Positions 17,568-26,081 of a stretch of DNA of 64,000 nt are shown in pieces. The stretch covers positions 62,001-126,000 of the forward strand of contig NZ_CANLDD010000006.1 of the NCBI RefSeq assembly GCF_947489355.1, read 5' to 3'. Made by a program: the position numbers and the translations under genes. Source of the DNA: an uncultured Microbulbifer sp. Lineage in GTDB: Bacteria > Pseudomonadota > Gammaproteobacteria > Pseudomonadales > Cellvibrionaceae. The notes under the pieces are model-generated. The model was not told where the DNA came from and ran no database searches. It was given only the letters and a program-made list of their open reading frames with translations. How positions within the stretch are numbered: position 1 is the first letter of the stretch; each line of letters opens with the position of its first letter.

Positions 17568-19629
17568 AAGGTATCACAAGGAAATCTTCAGCGTCAGGGC
17601 ATAAGCCTTCCACCCTAACCGAGTACTCCCAATCTGCAGTGGTATCAGCGAGGATCCAGTTTCCGGTATCGAGAAACACCTGAGTCCTTGCGCAATGCTG
17701 AGGATATACCGAGTAGCTTCTAGAGCCACCCCTGGGGTTGTCATAGTAATAACTGAAAACGTCAAACCCTTTGCCGATTCCAGGTCCACTACCCCGGTAG
17801 GGATTTAAGAAGCACTGTGAATTTTTCAAACACGTACGATCATCAACATTTAATGAGCGTTTGTATACGTGATGGTCATAATCCTCTGTGTTGGTGTCTT
17901 CATTTAGCTTTTTAACATTGGTTGAAAGCCAGCCTAAGAGGTAAGTTCCCGGTGATGTGGTGGTCAGGCTGCCTGTATTGTACTGATGCGGGTGTACGCA
18001 TTGGTCCCAATTACGGGTTTCCCGACACAAGTCCATAGCGGTACTGATTTCCCCTATTGATGTGTGGCACTGGGTTGGCGAATTTTTGTTGTATGCACCG
18101 TAAAGATCACAACGCTCCCTATGCTGAACACTGATGTCCAGCCAGCGCCGCATTTGCGCCAAAGGACCCTGACTCCCTGTGTAATCGGCGAATATTTGAC
18201 TGTGTGCATACGCATTGTACACGGTTGGCCGTTGATAATTATTGGTGGAGTAATCCACTGCCGCCCAATTTGAAGGATTGGTATCCTGTACAAATTGATT
18301 ATATTTGTCTACAACATTTAAACCATTAAGCGCAATTCCAGCGGCCACGCCGGGAGGCCCTCCGATCTGGTCCGCTCTTACTTCAACGTTTAACCTGTCT
18401 AGGGTTTCAGTGAACGATGACGAAGAATCCGTAGCGCCACCAGCTTGAAAAACGTCTCCTATCGCTAAGCTCAGCTCTGCCTTTGCAGCCTCCCGCTCCT
18501 GATAACTGTATGCCTTGGCACTAAATCTAAACACCAGGTAGAGTCCCGATCCGATATTGACGCTGTTGATATAGTTATCTCCACAGCGTTCCCTAAAGTC
18601 TGCTTTGGCTTCGTCATCATTGGGTGACAATACGTTGCTGACCAATGCCGGATGGATTGCATTTACCGGTGTACTCAGACTCCAGAATTCACGCCTGTTT
18701 TTCACTTTAACGACATATCGAACATAGGTTTCGTCCGAAACTGAGTTGACATAGCGTTCCTTCTCGCCGGACAGACCCAAATTGAAGTCATCTGTTGAAA
18801 AACCAATTTGTGCGGAAGAGGAAACATCCAACAGTTGCGCCAGATGTCGATTATCGTTTACGTAGCTGATATCAAAGGTGCTCGCCTGATAAGGTGGTGT
18901 TTGCGTGATGACAAAATCCGGGTGATTGACATTTAAACAGGTTTCCTTAAGAGATCCTCTAACCAAATCAAAGCCATTGCCCAAATGGAATCTGCCCTCA
19001 TCTGTATTCATTGAGCTACTTTGTCCTTCCGGGTAATCTCTTTTCAAACCTGTTTTGGCTGCTGAATTTACAGTTCGAAATTGATAATTTTCTGAATCCA
19101 GAGTGCTCATGGTCGTGGGATATTTTGAGTACAGGTTGGATTCCTGCCTGGGATTAATGAGGGAATAATTTCCATAACGATAAGAGCTGCTGAAACTGGC
19201 GTTTTTGGCCAACACCCTATACCGGTACTTTCCCGCAGTCTTGTTGCTCAGCACGCGACTGGGCAAAGATCCTGTGTAGATCTTTGCCCATCCCCCATTA
19301 TTTTTACTTTCGTAAAGCTCATATGTAACTGGATAACCATTCCCGTAACTGGCAGCCCAGCTGATCTTTATAGAATTAGTATTAGTGTAAGCTGGATAGG
19401 TTATTGACGGAGGCGTGCTGGGTGGACCATAGGGTCCGCCACCACCGCCACCACCTGGGGCGCATGGATCTGGTTTAATTATTTCGTTTTGCTGACTGAT
19501 TTCACGGGTAGTTAATGGTTCCAGACAGGGTTCGATTCTTTGAACTTCTACGCTTTGCAGGGAAACTGCAGCTGCAAATACCATTTTTGGAACTACTGCC
19601 GCTAAGGCTATATACTTGACGTATTTCAT
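17566..19629 (-). CDS. Secreted protein with FN3-like and MACPF-like regions
   Basis: 687 residues from the ATG at 19629. The signal peptide ends near residue 21. After a Gly-rich linker (seven G) there is a fibronectin type III-like segment (about 73-150: SIKISWAASYGNGYPVTYELY ... YRYRVLAKN). The next region begins with LGNGFDLVRGS and has the stretch CGDNYINSVNIGSG at about 349-362. The latter fits the MACPF signature (Y/W)G(T/S)H(F/Y)-x6-GG in spacing, but with C, D, N and S at variable or conserved positions. The C-terminal third is Cys-rich with no family I recognise. If MACPF is right, the protein would be a secreted pore-former or a membrane-binding relative. This is inference from one motif and the overall layout; a lectin- or enzyme-like role remains possible. 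Confidence 0.55.
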   Translation of the reverse strand: MKYVKYIALAAVVPKMVFAAAVSLQSVEVQRIEPCLEPLTTREISQQNEIIKPDPCAPGGGGGGGPYGPPSTPPSITYPAYTNTNSIKISWAASYGNGYPVTYELYESKNNGGWAKIYTGSLPSRVLSNKTAGKYRYRVLAKNASFSSSYRYGNYSLINPRQESNLYSKYPTTMSTLDSENYQFRTVNSAAKTGLKRDYPEGQSSSMNTDEGRFHLGNGFDLVRGSLKETCLNVNHPDFVITQTPPYQASTFDISYVNDNRHLAQLLDVSSSAQIGFSTDDFNLGLSGEKERYVNSVSDETYVRYVVKVKNRREFWSLSTPVNAIHPALVSNVLSPNDDEAKADFRERCGDNYINSVNIGSGLYLVFRFSAKAYSYQEREAAKAELSLAIGDVFQAGGATDSSSSFTETLDRLNVEVRADQIGGPPGVAAGIALNGLNVVDKYNQFVQDTNPSNWAAVDYSTNNYQRPTVYNAYAHSQIFADYTGSQGPLAQMRRWLDISVQHRERCDLYGAYNKNSPTQCHTSIGEISTAMDLCRETRNWDQCVHPHQYNTGSLTTTSPGTYLLGWLSTNVKKLNEDTNTEDYDHHVYKRSLNVDDRTCLKNSQCFLNPYRGSGPGIGKGFDVFSYYYDNPRGGSRSYSVYPQHCARTQVFLDTGNWILADTTADWEYSVRVEGLCPDAEDFLVIP

Positions 19630-20760
19630 TGTCTGCGTACTCAAAGCTTAGTTATTTTTTTTGTAAAGCAAGTCTTATAGACCAGAAAGTCATATAGGAG
19701 ATGTAAAATACCTAATTTAACCTTCACATAAAACATCCTGCCTGAAATTTTCGAGAATTTCTATCGGGCATCTCTAGAAATTGAGTTTTCCTTAATTTTA
19801 TAGCCCTGGAGCCCCCATTACTCGGTGCTTATGGCCACCAAAAAAGTAATTTTTAGAAATGCCCTATCCTTTAAGTGACAATTTTCGGACTGCTATTAAC
19901 TTACGGCCATATAGTTTTGTCTGATGTGGGTCACTCTAATATCAGAGTGGATTTTATACAGAACTATATGGTCGCCGGATTAATAACCCGGTAACTTATT
20001 TGGTTGCGGGGTTAACACTACTTCCAACAGATTGAACTCTAGTCAAATGTATCGTGCTACCAATTCGATTTTCCCTTTCAATTGACCAGGCTCTATATGC
20101 TTACTGTCCTTTGATGCCCCAGTGGACTTTCTAATACTGCTGGTTTGTGGTGCTGCGTGCAGGTTGTACCTGATATTAAGTGATCTTCGTGGTCACAACC
20201 TCAATCCCCACTAAGGCAGGATTGAATTAATCAGGTGTTTCTTTATAGTTATAATCATTATTGGTGTCAGCATATAATGTCCCATAAGCTACATAGGTTC
20301 ATTTAGGTTTTCGCACAGACGGAGTAGCTTTTATCTGCTTTATAATTGAACGGCCCGGCTGGGTGGATAAGTAGGATGCGGATTGGGAGACTTAGTTTCG
20401 AGTTGTTGTTCTGCCTAATTAATATAACGTCTTGCTCAACGGCGACTATGGCTTTCCCGTTCGGTGGAGTGCCGAGGGACCGCAACGCATTGCAGCAATC
20501 GGCTGTAGGCTACGCATTGCGTGTTTTCTAAAATCACTGCGCTGGAGTCTCTATACCGCACTTTTCTTCGTGGGTTTCCTCCAACCAAGCGAGGCGCCTA
20601 AAGGAAACTTTGCGTGTATCAGGGGGCTACACCGTTTTTTGAGCCCCAATAACAGCGCTCAATTTCCTTTTTTATTCAGGTAGTGCCATGCACGAAAATT
20701 TCTTTCGTTCTGTATCACACTCCTTAGGGCCTATCACAAGAAAACAAACTCAATAGGCTC
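19630..20760. other. Gene-free AT-rich spacer with a hairpin
   Basis: 1.1 kb with no supported gene, between two minus-strand genes for secreted proteins. It is visibly more AT-rich than the small gene to its right. The only clear structure is the hairpin at 19904-19974, plus a terminator-like stem at its right end. Confidence 0.5.
19904..19974. repeat. Long nested inverted repeat
   Basis: The outer arms cggccatatagttttgt (19904-19920) and acagaactatatggtcg (19958-19974) pair over 17 bp with two mismatches. The inner arms cactct (19932-19937) and agagtg (19944-19949) form a second stem. The shape suggests a cruciform, a structured RNA or a small mobile-element remnant. Confidence 0.5.
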
Positions 20761-20762
20761 CT
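20726..20762. terminator. Hairpin at 3' end of the small secreted protein gene
   Basis: Arms agggcctat (20726-20734) and ataggctcct (20753-20762) pair over 9-10 bp with one mismatch around an 18-base loop. On the minus strand it overlaps the stop codon of the gene at 20761-21264. There is no T-run, so rho-independent termination is uncertain. Confidence 0.35.
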
Positions 20763-21264
20763 AGTCCCTGCGCACGTACCAGTTGATGGCCTTGGTCCCA
20801 ACCTTGCGCGAGAAACGGAAACGGATCGTCTCCTGGTTGCCTTCGCGGTAGTCGTTGACCACGAAGCTGCCGGACTTCGTCTCAGAGGGCATGTTCAACT
20901 CCTTGATGATCCGCGTTTGCCAACCGCCGCCGGCCTTCTTCTGCTGGATCTTGACGGTCAGGACGTTGGAGCCTGAGCCCGCGCCCCTAACCGTGTACCT
21001 GTAAGTGGTGTTCTGGCTGGCGGTGTCCTCGAACGTATCAACGGTATCCAAGCCGGACAGGGTGCCATTGGAATTCCAGGCCAGCGGCGCCCTGGCAACG
21101 CTGGGTGTCCTCAGGGCAAACAGGCGCGGTGCGTTTTCTACCAGAGTGGGTAATACCTTGTGTTGAGACTCTGTGTATTGCTGCGCAACTTCAGTGACCG
21201 CAGTAATCTCCTTGTCAGCCGCAAACGAGCTATTCAGTAGAAATACTAAGTATAAGAACTTCAT
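20761..21264 (-). CDS. Small secreted protein of unknown function
   Basis: 167 residues with a short signal peptide (MKFLYLVFLLNSSFA, cleavage near residue 15). The middle (about 60-135) is rich in T, S, N and V with alternating hydrophobics (TTYRYTVRGAGSGSNVLTV), which suggests a beta-sandwich. The C-terminus is basic (RFRFSRKVGTKAINWYVRRD). I recognise no family. GC content is clearly above the flanking spacers, as in a true gene. A beta-rich exported protein beside the MACPF-like gene on the same strand invites a shared role, but 1.1 kb separates them. Confidence 0.6.
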   Translation of the reverse strand: MKFLYLVFLLNSSFAADKEITAVTEVAQQYTESQHKVLPTLVENAPRLFALRTPSVARAPLAWNSNGTLSGLDTVDTFEDTASQNTTYRYTVRGAGSGSNVLTVKIQQKKAGGGWQTRIIKELNMPSETKSGSFVVNDYREGNQETIRFRFSRKVGTKAINWYVRRD

Positions 21265-21529
21265 GTAACACTCCTTGTGTTTTAGCCAGTTGTTTATTGT
21301 CCTTTCGATGGCAGCTACGAAGCATCCTCCATAACTTGACTTTCTATTGTTCCGTGACTCAGTTTTATTTAATACTCCAGTTATTTCTGCAGTGATTAAT
21401 CAGCGGGAACTGTAACTTATTGATTAATACAATACCATAAAAAATGCGGTAGTGTTCAAAACTCAATTAATTCAATATTACCCCTTGTTAGTTTACCATT
21501 TTTTATTAGGGAGGCTTGAACTACATTGC

Positions 21530-21579
21530 GCCTAACGCCGCGATCACCGACCTGTCCGGTGCAGCGCTTTATTATAAGC
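21530..21579 (-). other. attC-like site a (3' end of acyltransferase cassette)
   Basis: On the minus strand it ends with GTTAGGC, a perfect integron core site (GTTRRRY), here plus-strand gcctaac at 21530-21536. The other end attataagc (21571-21579) is the degenerate partner. Between them cACCGa / tCGGTg-type arms and gcg/cgc pairs make an imperfect palindrome of about 50 bp. The site overlaps the end of the acyltransferase frame and encodes its tail NKALHRTGR, a tail of the kind produced when attC is read as protein. Confidence 0.6.
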
Positions 21580-22704
21580 CATATCATCGCTCACACTAAC
21601 TTTTTCCGGCTTAAGGCCGAACAGTCTGCGTGACATGTTGAACGGATATACAGCCAACAAGCATATGCTTGTCGTTACTAATAAAGAACTTACCAGCAAT
21701 ATCAAAGCCTTATATCCCAGCGATATTGGCCAGCTAATCACATAATAACCAATCACAACTATGACTGTTTGATGAAAAATATAAAAAGGGTAAATTAGCT
21801 CATTGCTGAGCTTAAGCCATTCAGGTGTGTTTTTTAGGTAATGCTGGGTATATCCTATTAGGGTCAGTAACGCCGACCAAGCAACCAAACAACAGACGAG
21901 CCACCAAATTGACCAGCGAGTTTGCAAGGATAAATACCTGCTTAAGTCTGGAGAGTAATAATATCCATAGAAGATCAGAGAACTTACAATCAACCACATC
22001 ATATTGGCTCGACGGTTTTTACTGATTGACTGCCAAACAATCTGAGACTGGATGAAAGACATCCCTGAAACAAAAAAGAATAGGTAGAACAAAGAAGAAG
22101 CTGGATTACCAATAGTTTGGTCATTCTCTGGAAAATATATTTTTAATCCAACCCTAATTGCAATCAACACCGCAACCAGAAAAAATAGTCCGCTTGGGAT
22201 AAATGATAGCCTTTCTAAACCAGACTTAATCAACATTGCCGGTTTCGATTTTAAAAAAATATGCAAAGGGATAGCGAATAGGGCGAAAACAATCAGATAT
22301 TCAATAAACCAGAGGTGATTTGAATCAAACTTAAGTGCTAACGTAGGAAATGCTTGCCAGTACGATTCGTAGTCGCCAATGTTCTCTATAAAATTTTGTG
22401 GCGGGACAATGAACAGCATTCCCACCATCAAAGGAATAAATAGGCGAAAGAACTTTTCACGCAAAAATTGCAAAGCACTTATCCTGCGAAGAAGCAAGAC
22501 ACTACCTGCGCCCGCAATAAAAAATAGTGCGGGCAGCCTAAACTGCTCAAAATATACCATGATGTCATCCAGTAATTTACTAGATTCACTATTCATGATA
22601 TGCCAACCATCCCCGTTAAATGGCATCAACACATGATGTAAAAATACTGCCAGAATTAAACCAACTCTTAACCAATCCAGTTCTGAAATCCTATTTATAA
22701 TCAT
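21544..22704 (-). CDS. Membrane acyltransferase (acyltransferase 3 family)
   Basis: 386 residues with about ten hydrophobic helices. The N-terminus ISELDWLRVGLILAVFLHHVLMPF carries the family's first helix with the catalytic-type HH pair near residues 22-23. RLPALFFIAGAGSV fits the second conserved helix. Acyltransferase 3 proteins transfer acetyl or other acyl groups to surface sugars or lipids in the inner membrane. The C-terminal tail NKALHRTGR coincides with the attC-like site. It is the most downstream cassette of the putative array. The target molecule is unknown. Confidence 0.85.
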   Translation of the reverse strand: MIINRISELDWLRVGLILAVFLHHVLMPFNGDGWHIMNSESSKLLDDIMVYFEQFRLPALFFIAGAGSVLLLRRISALQFLREKFFRLFIPLMVGMLFIVPPQNFIENIGDYESYWQAFPTLALKFDSNHLWFIEYLIVFALFAIPLHIFLKSKPAMLIKSGLERLSFIPSGLFFLVAVLIAIRVGLKIYFPENDQTIGNPASSLFYLFFFVSGMSFIQSQIVWQSISKNRRANMMWLIVSSLIFYGYYYSPDLSRYLSLQTRWSIWWLVCCLVAWSALLTLIGYTQHYLKNTPEWLKLSNELIYPFYIFHQTVIVVIGYYVISWPISLGYKALILLVSSLLVTTSICLLAVYPFNMSRRLFGLKPEKVSVSDDMAYNKALHRTGR

Positions 22705-22739
22705 ATTGTTCTTTCCATACTGCGTAGAACCCTAGTGAC

Positions 22740-22815
22740 TTATAACCCCTAAAGCACCTGCGTCAAAACCATAGCGAAGCTGAAGTTTTGACGTCGAGTG
22801 CCTTTACTTGATAGC
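22740..22815 (-). other. attC-like site b (after the LysE gene)
   Basis: A strong imperfect palindrome starting 7 bp 3' of the lysE stop. On the plus strand aaagcacctgcgtcaaaac (22751-22769) pairs with gttttgacgtcgagtgcc (22785-22802). The outer boxes cttataacc and cttgatagc stand where R' and R'' should be, though both deviate from the consensus. The loop and extra-helical bases are as expected for a cassette recombination site. Confidence 0.55.
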
Positions 22816-22821
22816 TGCCGG

Positions 22822-23445
22822 TTACTTTGATGCTGTTGCCAAGAAATAACCAGCACCTATAAAGGTTGAACCAAATATTCTACCCGGCACTTTACCCGAA
22901 ACCACACGATTTGCGCTGAACCTGGCGCTTTGTGCCAACAGAGAGTACGTGGACAAACATATAAATGACAAGAACATAAAACTGAATACCAGAAATGTAA
23001 ACTGAGGTAATAACGGCTCTGAACCTGAGATAAACTGGGGGAATAATGCTGTTATGAACACAATTGCTTTGGGATTTGTTAATGCTACAAATATACCTTG
23101 TGCATACAAACCAAAAATGCTGACTTTAGCGTTTTGAGAGATACTGCCCTCAAGTTTCCCTATACCATTTCTCCATAGTTTGAATCCCATGTAGATAAGA
23201 TACATCGCTCCCAGAATCTTTACGGCAGTAAATGCTATGGCTGAATGAAGCACAACTACACTCAACCCAAGTACAGAAAACCCTGACATTATAAAGAGTC
23301 CAGAAATATTTCCTAGAACTGTCACCAGAGACTTCTTAAAACCAACGGATAAGCTATTCACTGAAACCAATAAAGCTGCCGGTCCAGGTGTTGCTGTAGC
23401 TAATAATGCAATGGAACAAAAAGCTAACCAACTTTCAAACTGCAC
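22822..23445 (-). CDS. LysE/RhtB family amino acid exporter
   Basis: 207 residues, GTG start with gggag six bases upstream. Six hydrophobic helices. The conserved N-terminal block ATPGPAALLVSVNSLSVGFKK and the middle block ALTNPKAIVFITALFPQFI are diagnostic of the LysE/RhtB translocator family. Members export amino acids such as threonine, homoserine or leucine, or homoserine lactones, across the inner membrane. It lies inside the putative cassette array. Confidence 0.9.
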   Translation of the reverse strand: MQFESWLAFCSIALLATATPGPAALLVSVNSLSVGFKKSLVTVLGNISGLFIMSGFSVLGLSVVVLHSAIAFTAVKILGAMYLIYMGFKLWRNGIGKLEGSISQNAKVSIFGLYAQGIFVALTNPKAIVFITALFPQFISGSEPLLPQFTFLVFSFMFLSFICLSTYSLLAQSARFSANRVVSGKVPGRIFGSTFIGAGYFLATASK

Positions 23446-23474
23446 AGAAATCTCCCAAGGTAGCTAATATCTCA

Positions 23475-23565
23475 ATAACCGGCAGCTCAAACGCAGCAAA
23501 GCACAGTGTAAGCGGTTTGGCGCCGCAGGCGCGCTATTTATTGACTTGTTTTGAGACAGTTATCC
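23475..23565 (-). other. attC-like site c (after the methyltransferase gene)
   Basis: Outer arms aataaccggcagctcaaa (23475-23492) and ttttgagacagttat (about 23549-23563) are complementary at ATAAC, G.C and CTCAAA. An inner GC-rich hairpin ggcgccgcaggcgcgc near 23520-23534 caps the structure. The arm order and the roughly 90-bp length fit an integron attC. Confidence 0.5.
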
Positions 23566-23599
23566 GCTCAAGCGACTAACCACACGAGCATAAATAACT

Positions 23600-24226
23600 T
23601 TATAATTTCCGCGCAACCATAAAAACAACAGCATCCTTAATTCCATGATGCCACTGGCGTTCAATCGTAAATCCAGAATTATGGACTTCGCTAGCCAAAT
23701 CAGATTTCGTCAGTACATACACATCAGGCATTACCCCTAGGAGTTTCCCTAGAGGCACAATAGGTTTAATAAAGCGGAGGTACGAATTACCTAGGCAAGC
23801 GGTACTACTAACGAAAACGCCCCCAGGTTTTAAGATTCTAGCCACTTCAGTGAGTACATACTGTCTATCTGGTAGTAAATGCAATACATTTAAACCTAAA
23901 ACAACGTCCAAACTAGCTGCATCTGCGTTGAACTCAATCAGAGTTGAACGAGTGAACGTAATATTCTCAATACTTGCTTTGCTGGCTTTTTCACGACCAA
24001 TATCAAGCATGTTCTCAGATATATCAATCGCATCAATGTGCAATACATGTGGTGCGTGATGCATTGCGGTTGTTCCTGTTCCGCAGCCAAACTCTAAAAG
24101 CCGCATTTTTTTCTCTAACAAGCTTTGCGTTTCGGTAAGCTTCCTCTTATAAGTCTCTTCGTCGGAAATCGGACTCTTTGCATACCCTTCTGCTTTTTTA
24201 TTCCAAAACTTTTCAGATATATTCAT
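23600..24226 (-). CDS. SAM-dependent methyltransferase
   Basis: 208 residues from the ATG at 24226, chosen for tggag seven bases upstream; a longer frame to 24307 has no such site. Motif I LLEFGCGTGTTAM (about 43-55) binds S-adenosylmethionine. IDAIDISENML is the post-I acidic loop, LDVVLGLNVLHLL motif II, and ILKPGGVFVSS motif III. This is a class I (UbiE/Methyltransf_11-like) small-molecule methyltransferase; the substrate is unknown. It lies in the putative cassette array. Confidence 0.88.
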   Translation of the reverse strand: MNISEKFWNKKAEGYAKSPISDEETYKRKLTETQSLLEKKMRLLEFGCGTGTTAMHHAPHVLHIDAIDISENMLDIGREKASKASIENITFTRSTLIEFNADAASLDVVLGLNVLHLLPDRQYVLTEVARILKPGGVFVSSTACLGNSYLRFIKPIVPLGKLLGVMPDVYVLTKSDLASEVHNSGFTIERQWHHGIKDAVVFMVARKL

Positions 24227-24257
24227 ATCAATCTCCATTAGACGGATAAAGCTCTGG

Positions 24258-24349
24258 CTCATAACGCTCAGTACACGGGGGGCTGAAGCATAGCATAGGT
24301 CGTCCATCCCGTGTTTTTTGAGGGGCGACCGTGCTGCTGCTTGTTAGAG
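24258..24349 (-). other. attC-like site d (after the small membrane protein gene)
   Basis: Plus-strand ctcataacgctcagtacacg (from 24258) and ccgtgctgctgcttgttaga (from 24329) are complementary over CTC.TAAC, GC, CAG and CACGG, with extra-helical bases. The boxes ctcataac and gttagag occupy the R'/R'' positions. It starts about 16 bp downstream of the 68-residue gene and ends 32 bp before the methyltransferase start. Confidence 0.55.
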
Positions 24350-24364
24350 TTTGTGTCAATCATG

Positions 24365-24571
24365 CTAATTTTTAAATGACAATATTTTGAGACCAAGACA
24401 AACCAGCTCCCCAATTAACACACCTTGCCCAGCAGCGATGACCGGAACTAATGGCACGACTAAAAGCATATTGTCAGGGGCTTCAGGTTGTACCAAAGCA
24501 GCAATTAAAAATAGCGGTGTAAAGATAACTGAAACACTTGTAGTCCAACCCTTCCATATTTGTTTGAACAT
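24365..24571 (-). CDS. Small membrane protein, cassette-borne
   Basis: 68 residues with two hydrophobic stretches (about 11-27 VSVIFTPLFLIAALV and 34-62 NMLLVVPLVPVIAAGQGVLIGE). I recognise no family. It has the size and position of an integron cassette gene and ends just before attC-like site d. The ribosome binding site is weak. It overlaps the 3' end of a second frame, so only one of the two may be real. Confidence 0.45.
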   Translation of the reverse strand: MFKQIWKGWTTSVSVIFTPLFLIAALVQPEAPDNMLLVVPLVPVIAAGQGVLIGELVCLGLKILSFKN

Positions 24572-24836
24572 TAATCACACTCGATCTTATTGGTAGCTCT
24601 AACATTTGCATACTGATCAGTATTTCTGGATTTTTTTCACGCCAAACTATTAAAAAATTACTGCAAAACAATCTAATACAGTAATTTAGTACTATCGAGC
24701 CACCTGGAATAATGATCACTACAACCAGTATCCCAAAAACCCCCAATAAATGTAACCCTCTGTATTTATTGGTTTTTAAGAAGAATAAGCCTTCACTGGG
24801 AAAATAACGGTCACGGTGATCGAAATATCGGCTCAT
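24483..24836 (-). CDS. Possible membrane protein, uncertain
   Basis: A 117-residue frame whose first half looks protein-like, with one hydrophobic segment (about 30-52, HLLGVFGILVVVIIIPGGSI). The last 30 residues overlap the neighbouring small gene in another frame and look random. It may be a separate gene with a spurious tail, or one membrane protein with the downstream frame joined by a frameshift. No ribosome binding site was found. Confidence 0.25.
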   Translation of the reverse strand: MSRYFDHRDRYFPSEGLFFLKTNKYRGLHLLGVFGILVVVIIIPGGSIVLNYCIRLFCSNFLIVWREKNPEILISMQMLELPIRSSVINVQTNMEGLDYKCFSYLYTAIFNCCFGTT

Positions 24837-25075
24837 ATCTGATCATATTGCCTATAGAGCTGCACCACGATCCAAACAGGTATATCGCCAGGGCGGGCTC
24901 CCTCTCGCCCGTTGACACAGCTTTTCGGTACAGTTACGGCAGCGCCGCCTGCAGCGATTGAGCCTTGCGTATCTACAGCGGTACCAAGAGGGACGGAAAT
25001 CCATTGTCTTGCCGTCCTGCCTGCGCTTACCTCCCCAGGGAGCGTACAAGAAGGTAAGCGTTTGCAGGGCTGCAC
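24833..25075 (-). pseudogene. Possible PAAR-like fragment
   Basis: An 80-residue frame whose second half (QGSIAAGGAAVTVPK, then VNGREGARPGD) follows the shape of PAAR repeats (G.I..G...V.VNG..AAR.GD), the spike-tip proteins of type VI secretion. The first half does not fit, and the metal-binding histidines are missing. The nearby Rhs effector makes the idea attractive, but the match is weak. Confidence 0.25.
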
Positions 25076-25100
25076 AGGCTTTCAAGGTACCCGCTCAGCG

Positions 25101-25346
25101 CTACGTCTTTTTATTGGGGCGGTGCTTGAATGGCCTTAGGATGGCGGGGGGCTGATCGGTTGGGTACTTCTCCAGCGCCCAGGCTTCTTCCAACAATTGC
25201 AGTAACCGCACGGCCCGCATCACCCGGTTGCCCCTGCTGGGTGCAATGTGCAGATCCACAACGTTATCCCTGATGGCGACTGGCGTGATAATAAAATACC
25301 CACCCAGGTCCACTGGCTGAAATAATCGACAGGGTAATATAGGCAT
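25101..25346 (-). CDS. Small hypothetical protein
   Basis: 81 residues from the ATG at 25346. aaggag lies ten bases upstream and decides this start over a longer frame to 25631. The sequence VDLGGYFIITPVAIRDNVVDLHIAPSRG-like region (25-52) reads as beta-rich, followed by a helix (MRAVRLLQLLEEAWAL). It ends in a basic tail. No family is recognised. Confidence 0.5.
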   Translation of the reverse strand: MPILPCRLFQPVDLGGYFIITPVAIRDNVVDLHIAPSRGNRVMRAVRLLQLLEEAWALEKYPTDQPPAILRPFKHRPNKKT

Positions 25347-26081
25347 CTTGAATAGGCTCCTTATGTCACCTGTGGCGGAAAGGTGTAGCAACAGCGTATC
25401 GCTTTGCGCGGTTTCTCTCGCCGCAGGTGCGATCCTTGTGGGAAAAAGAAAAGGGAAACTTGCAGACAGGGTGCGTAGGAAGAGAGGCGGTGCGCGGCTG
25501 AAGTAAAAGACCACACCAATCATCACGCAACGCCACAGCACACTCCGCCGCCGGGTGCCGGAGTGACTCGGAAAATGCGCCTTCAGGGAGACGTTTATTG
25601 AAGGCGAACGAGTGTATGGCGTATCATTCAAGACAGCCTCGCTAGATAGCTCTGTTATCTATTGGGGTTAGCCATCCCCTGGTGTCTCTAGCACCGGGGG
25701 CTGGCGCTTACGCCTGACTTACGCGGCCATGATGCGGTCCTTCTTTTTGTGTTGAAAATTTGTTGTGGTTAGGGTTTCCCCACGAGTGCTGCCTTACAGG
25801 GCGCCTCGCGGGCTGAACGGTGATCGTTTGGGTGTTTTTTTCTATTTATTATTCTTTACTGGTGCCAGCTAAGCGGCTGGGTGCTATGACAGCAGGACTA
25901 CCCTAATCGCTTTATGTCAAGAATTCAATCGAGATGAAGCTTTAAGCGACACCAAGTTTAGCCCCCACCCGCTGGTGAAGGGGGATGCAGTTTTGCCTGT
26001 GCAGGGTGAAGCGAAGCGGAGAACTACCTGGAGGCGCGGAGCGCCGGAGGTCCAGGCTGTCCTGACCGCGCGCATCTTCAA
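25347..26081. other. Gene-free spacer with a stable hairpin
   Basis: 735 bp without a supported gene. A perfect-looking GC hairpin cccctggtg / caccggggg (25676-25684 and 25692-25700, one mismatch) may be a terminator. Further right a gc-rich stretch (25970-26070) with repeated gcgg/ccgc looks like part of a dispersed repeat, but I found no second copy in the window. Confidence 0.4.

Noticed and set aside
20432-20683. An 83-codon plus-strand frame in the spacer left of the small secreted protein
   Set aside because: Overlaps another equally long frame, has no start signal and no family resemblance.
24610-24623. Perfect 14-bp palindrome atactgatcagtat upstream of the small cassette gene
   Set aside because: Too short to call an attC site or operator on its own, and no second copy was seen.
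21265-25100. An integrase gene for the cassette array
   Set aside because: I looked for a tyrosine recombinase in both strands around the array and found none; it may lie outside the window or be absent.
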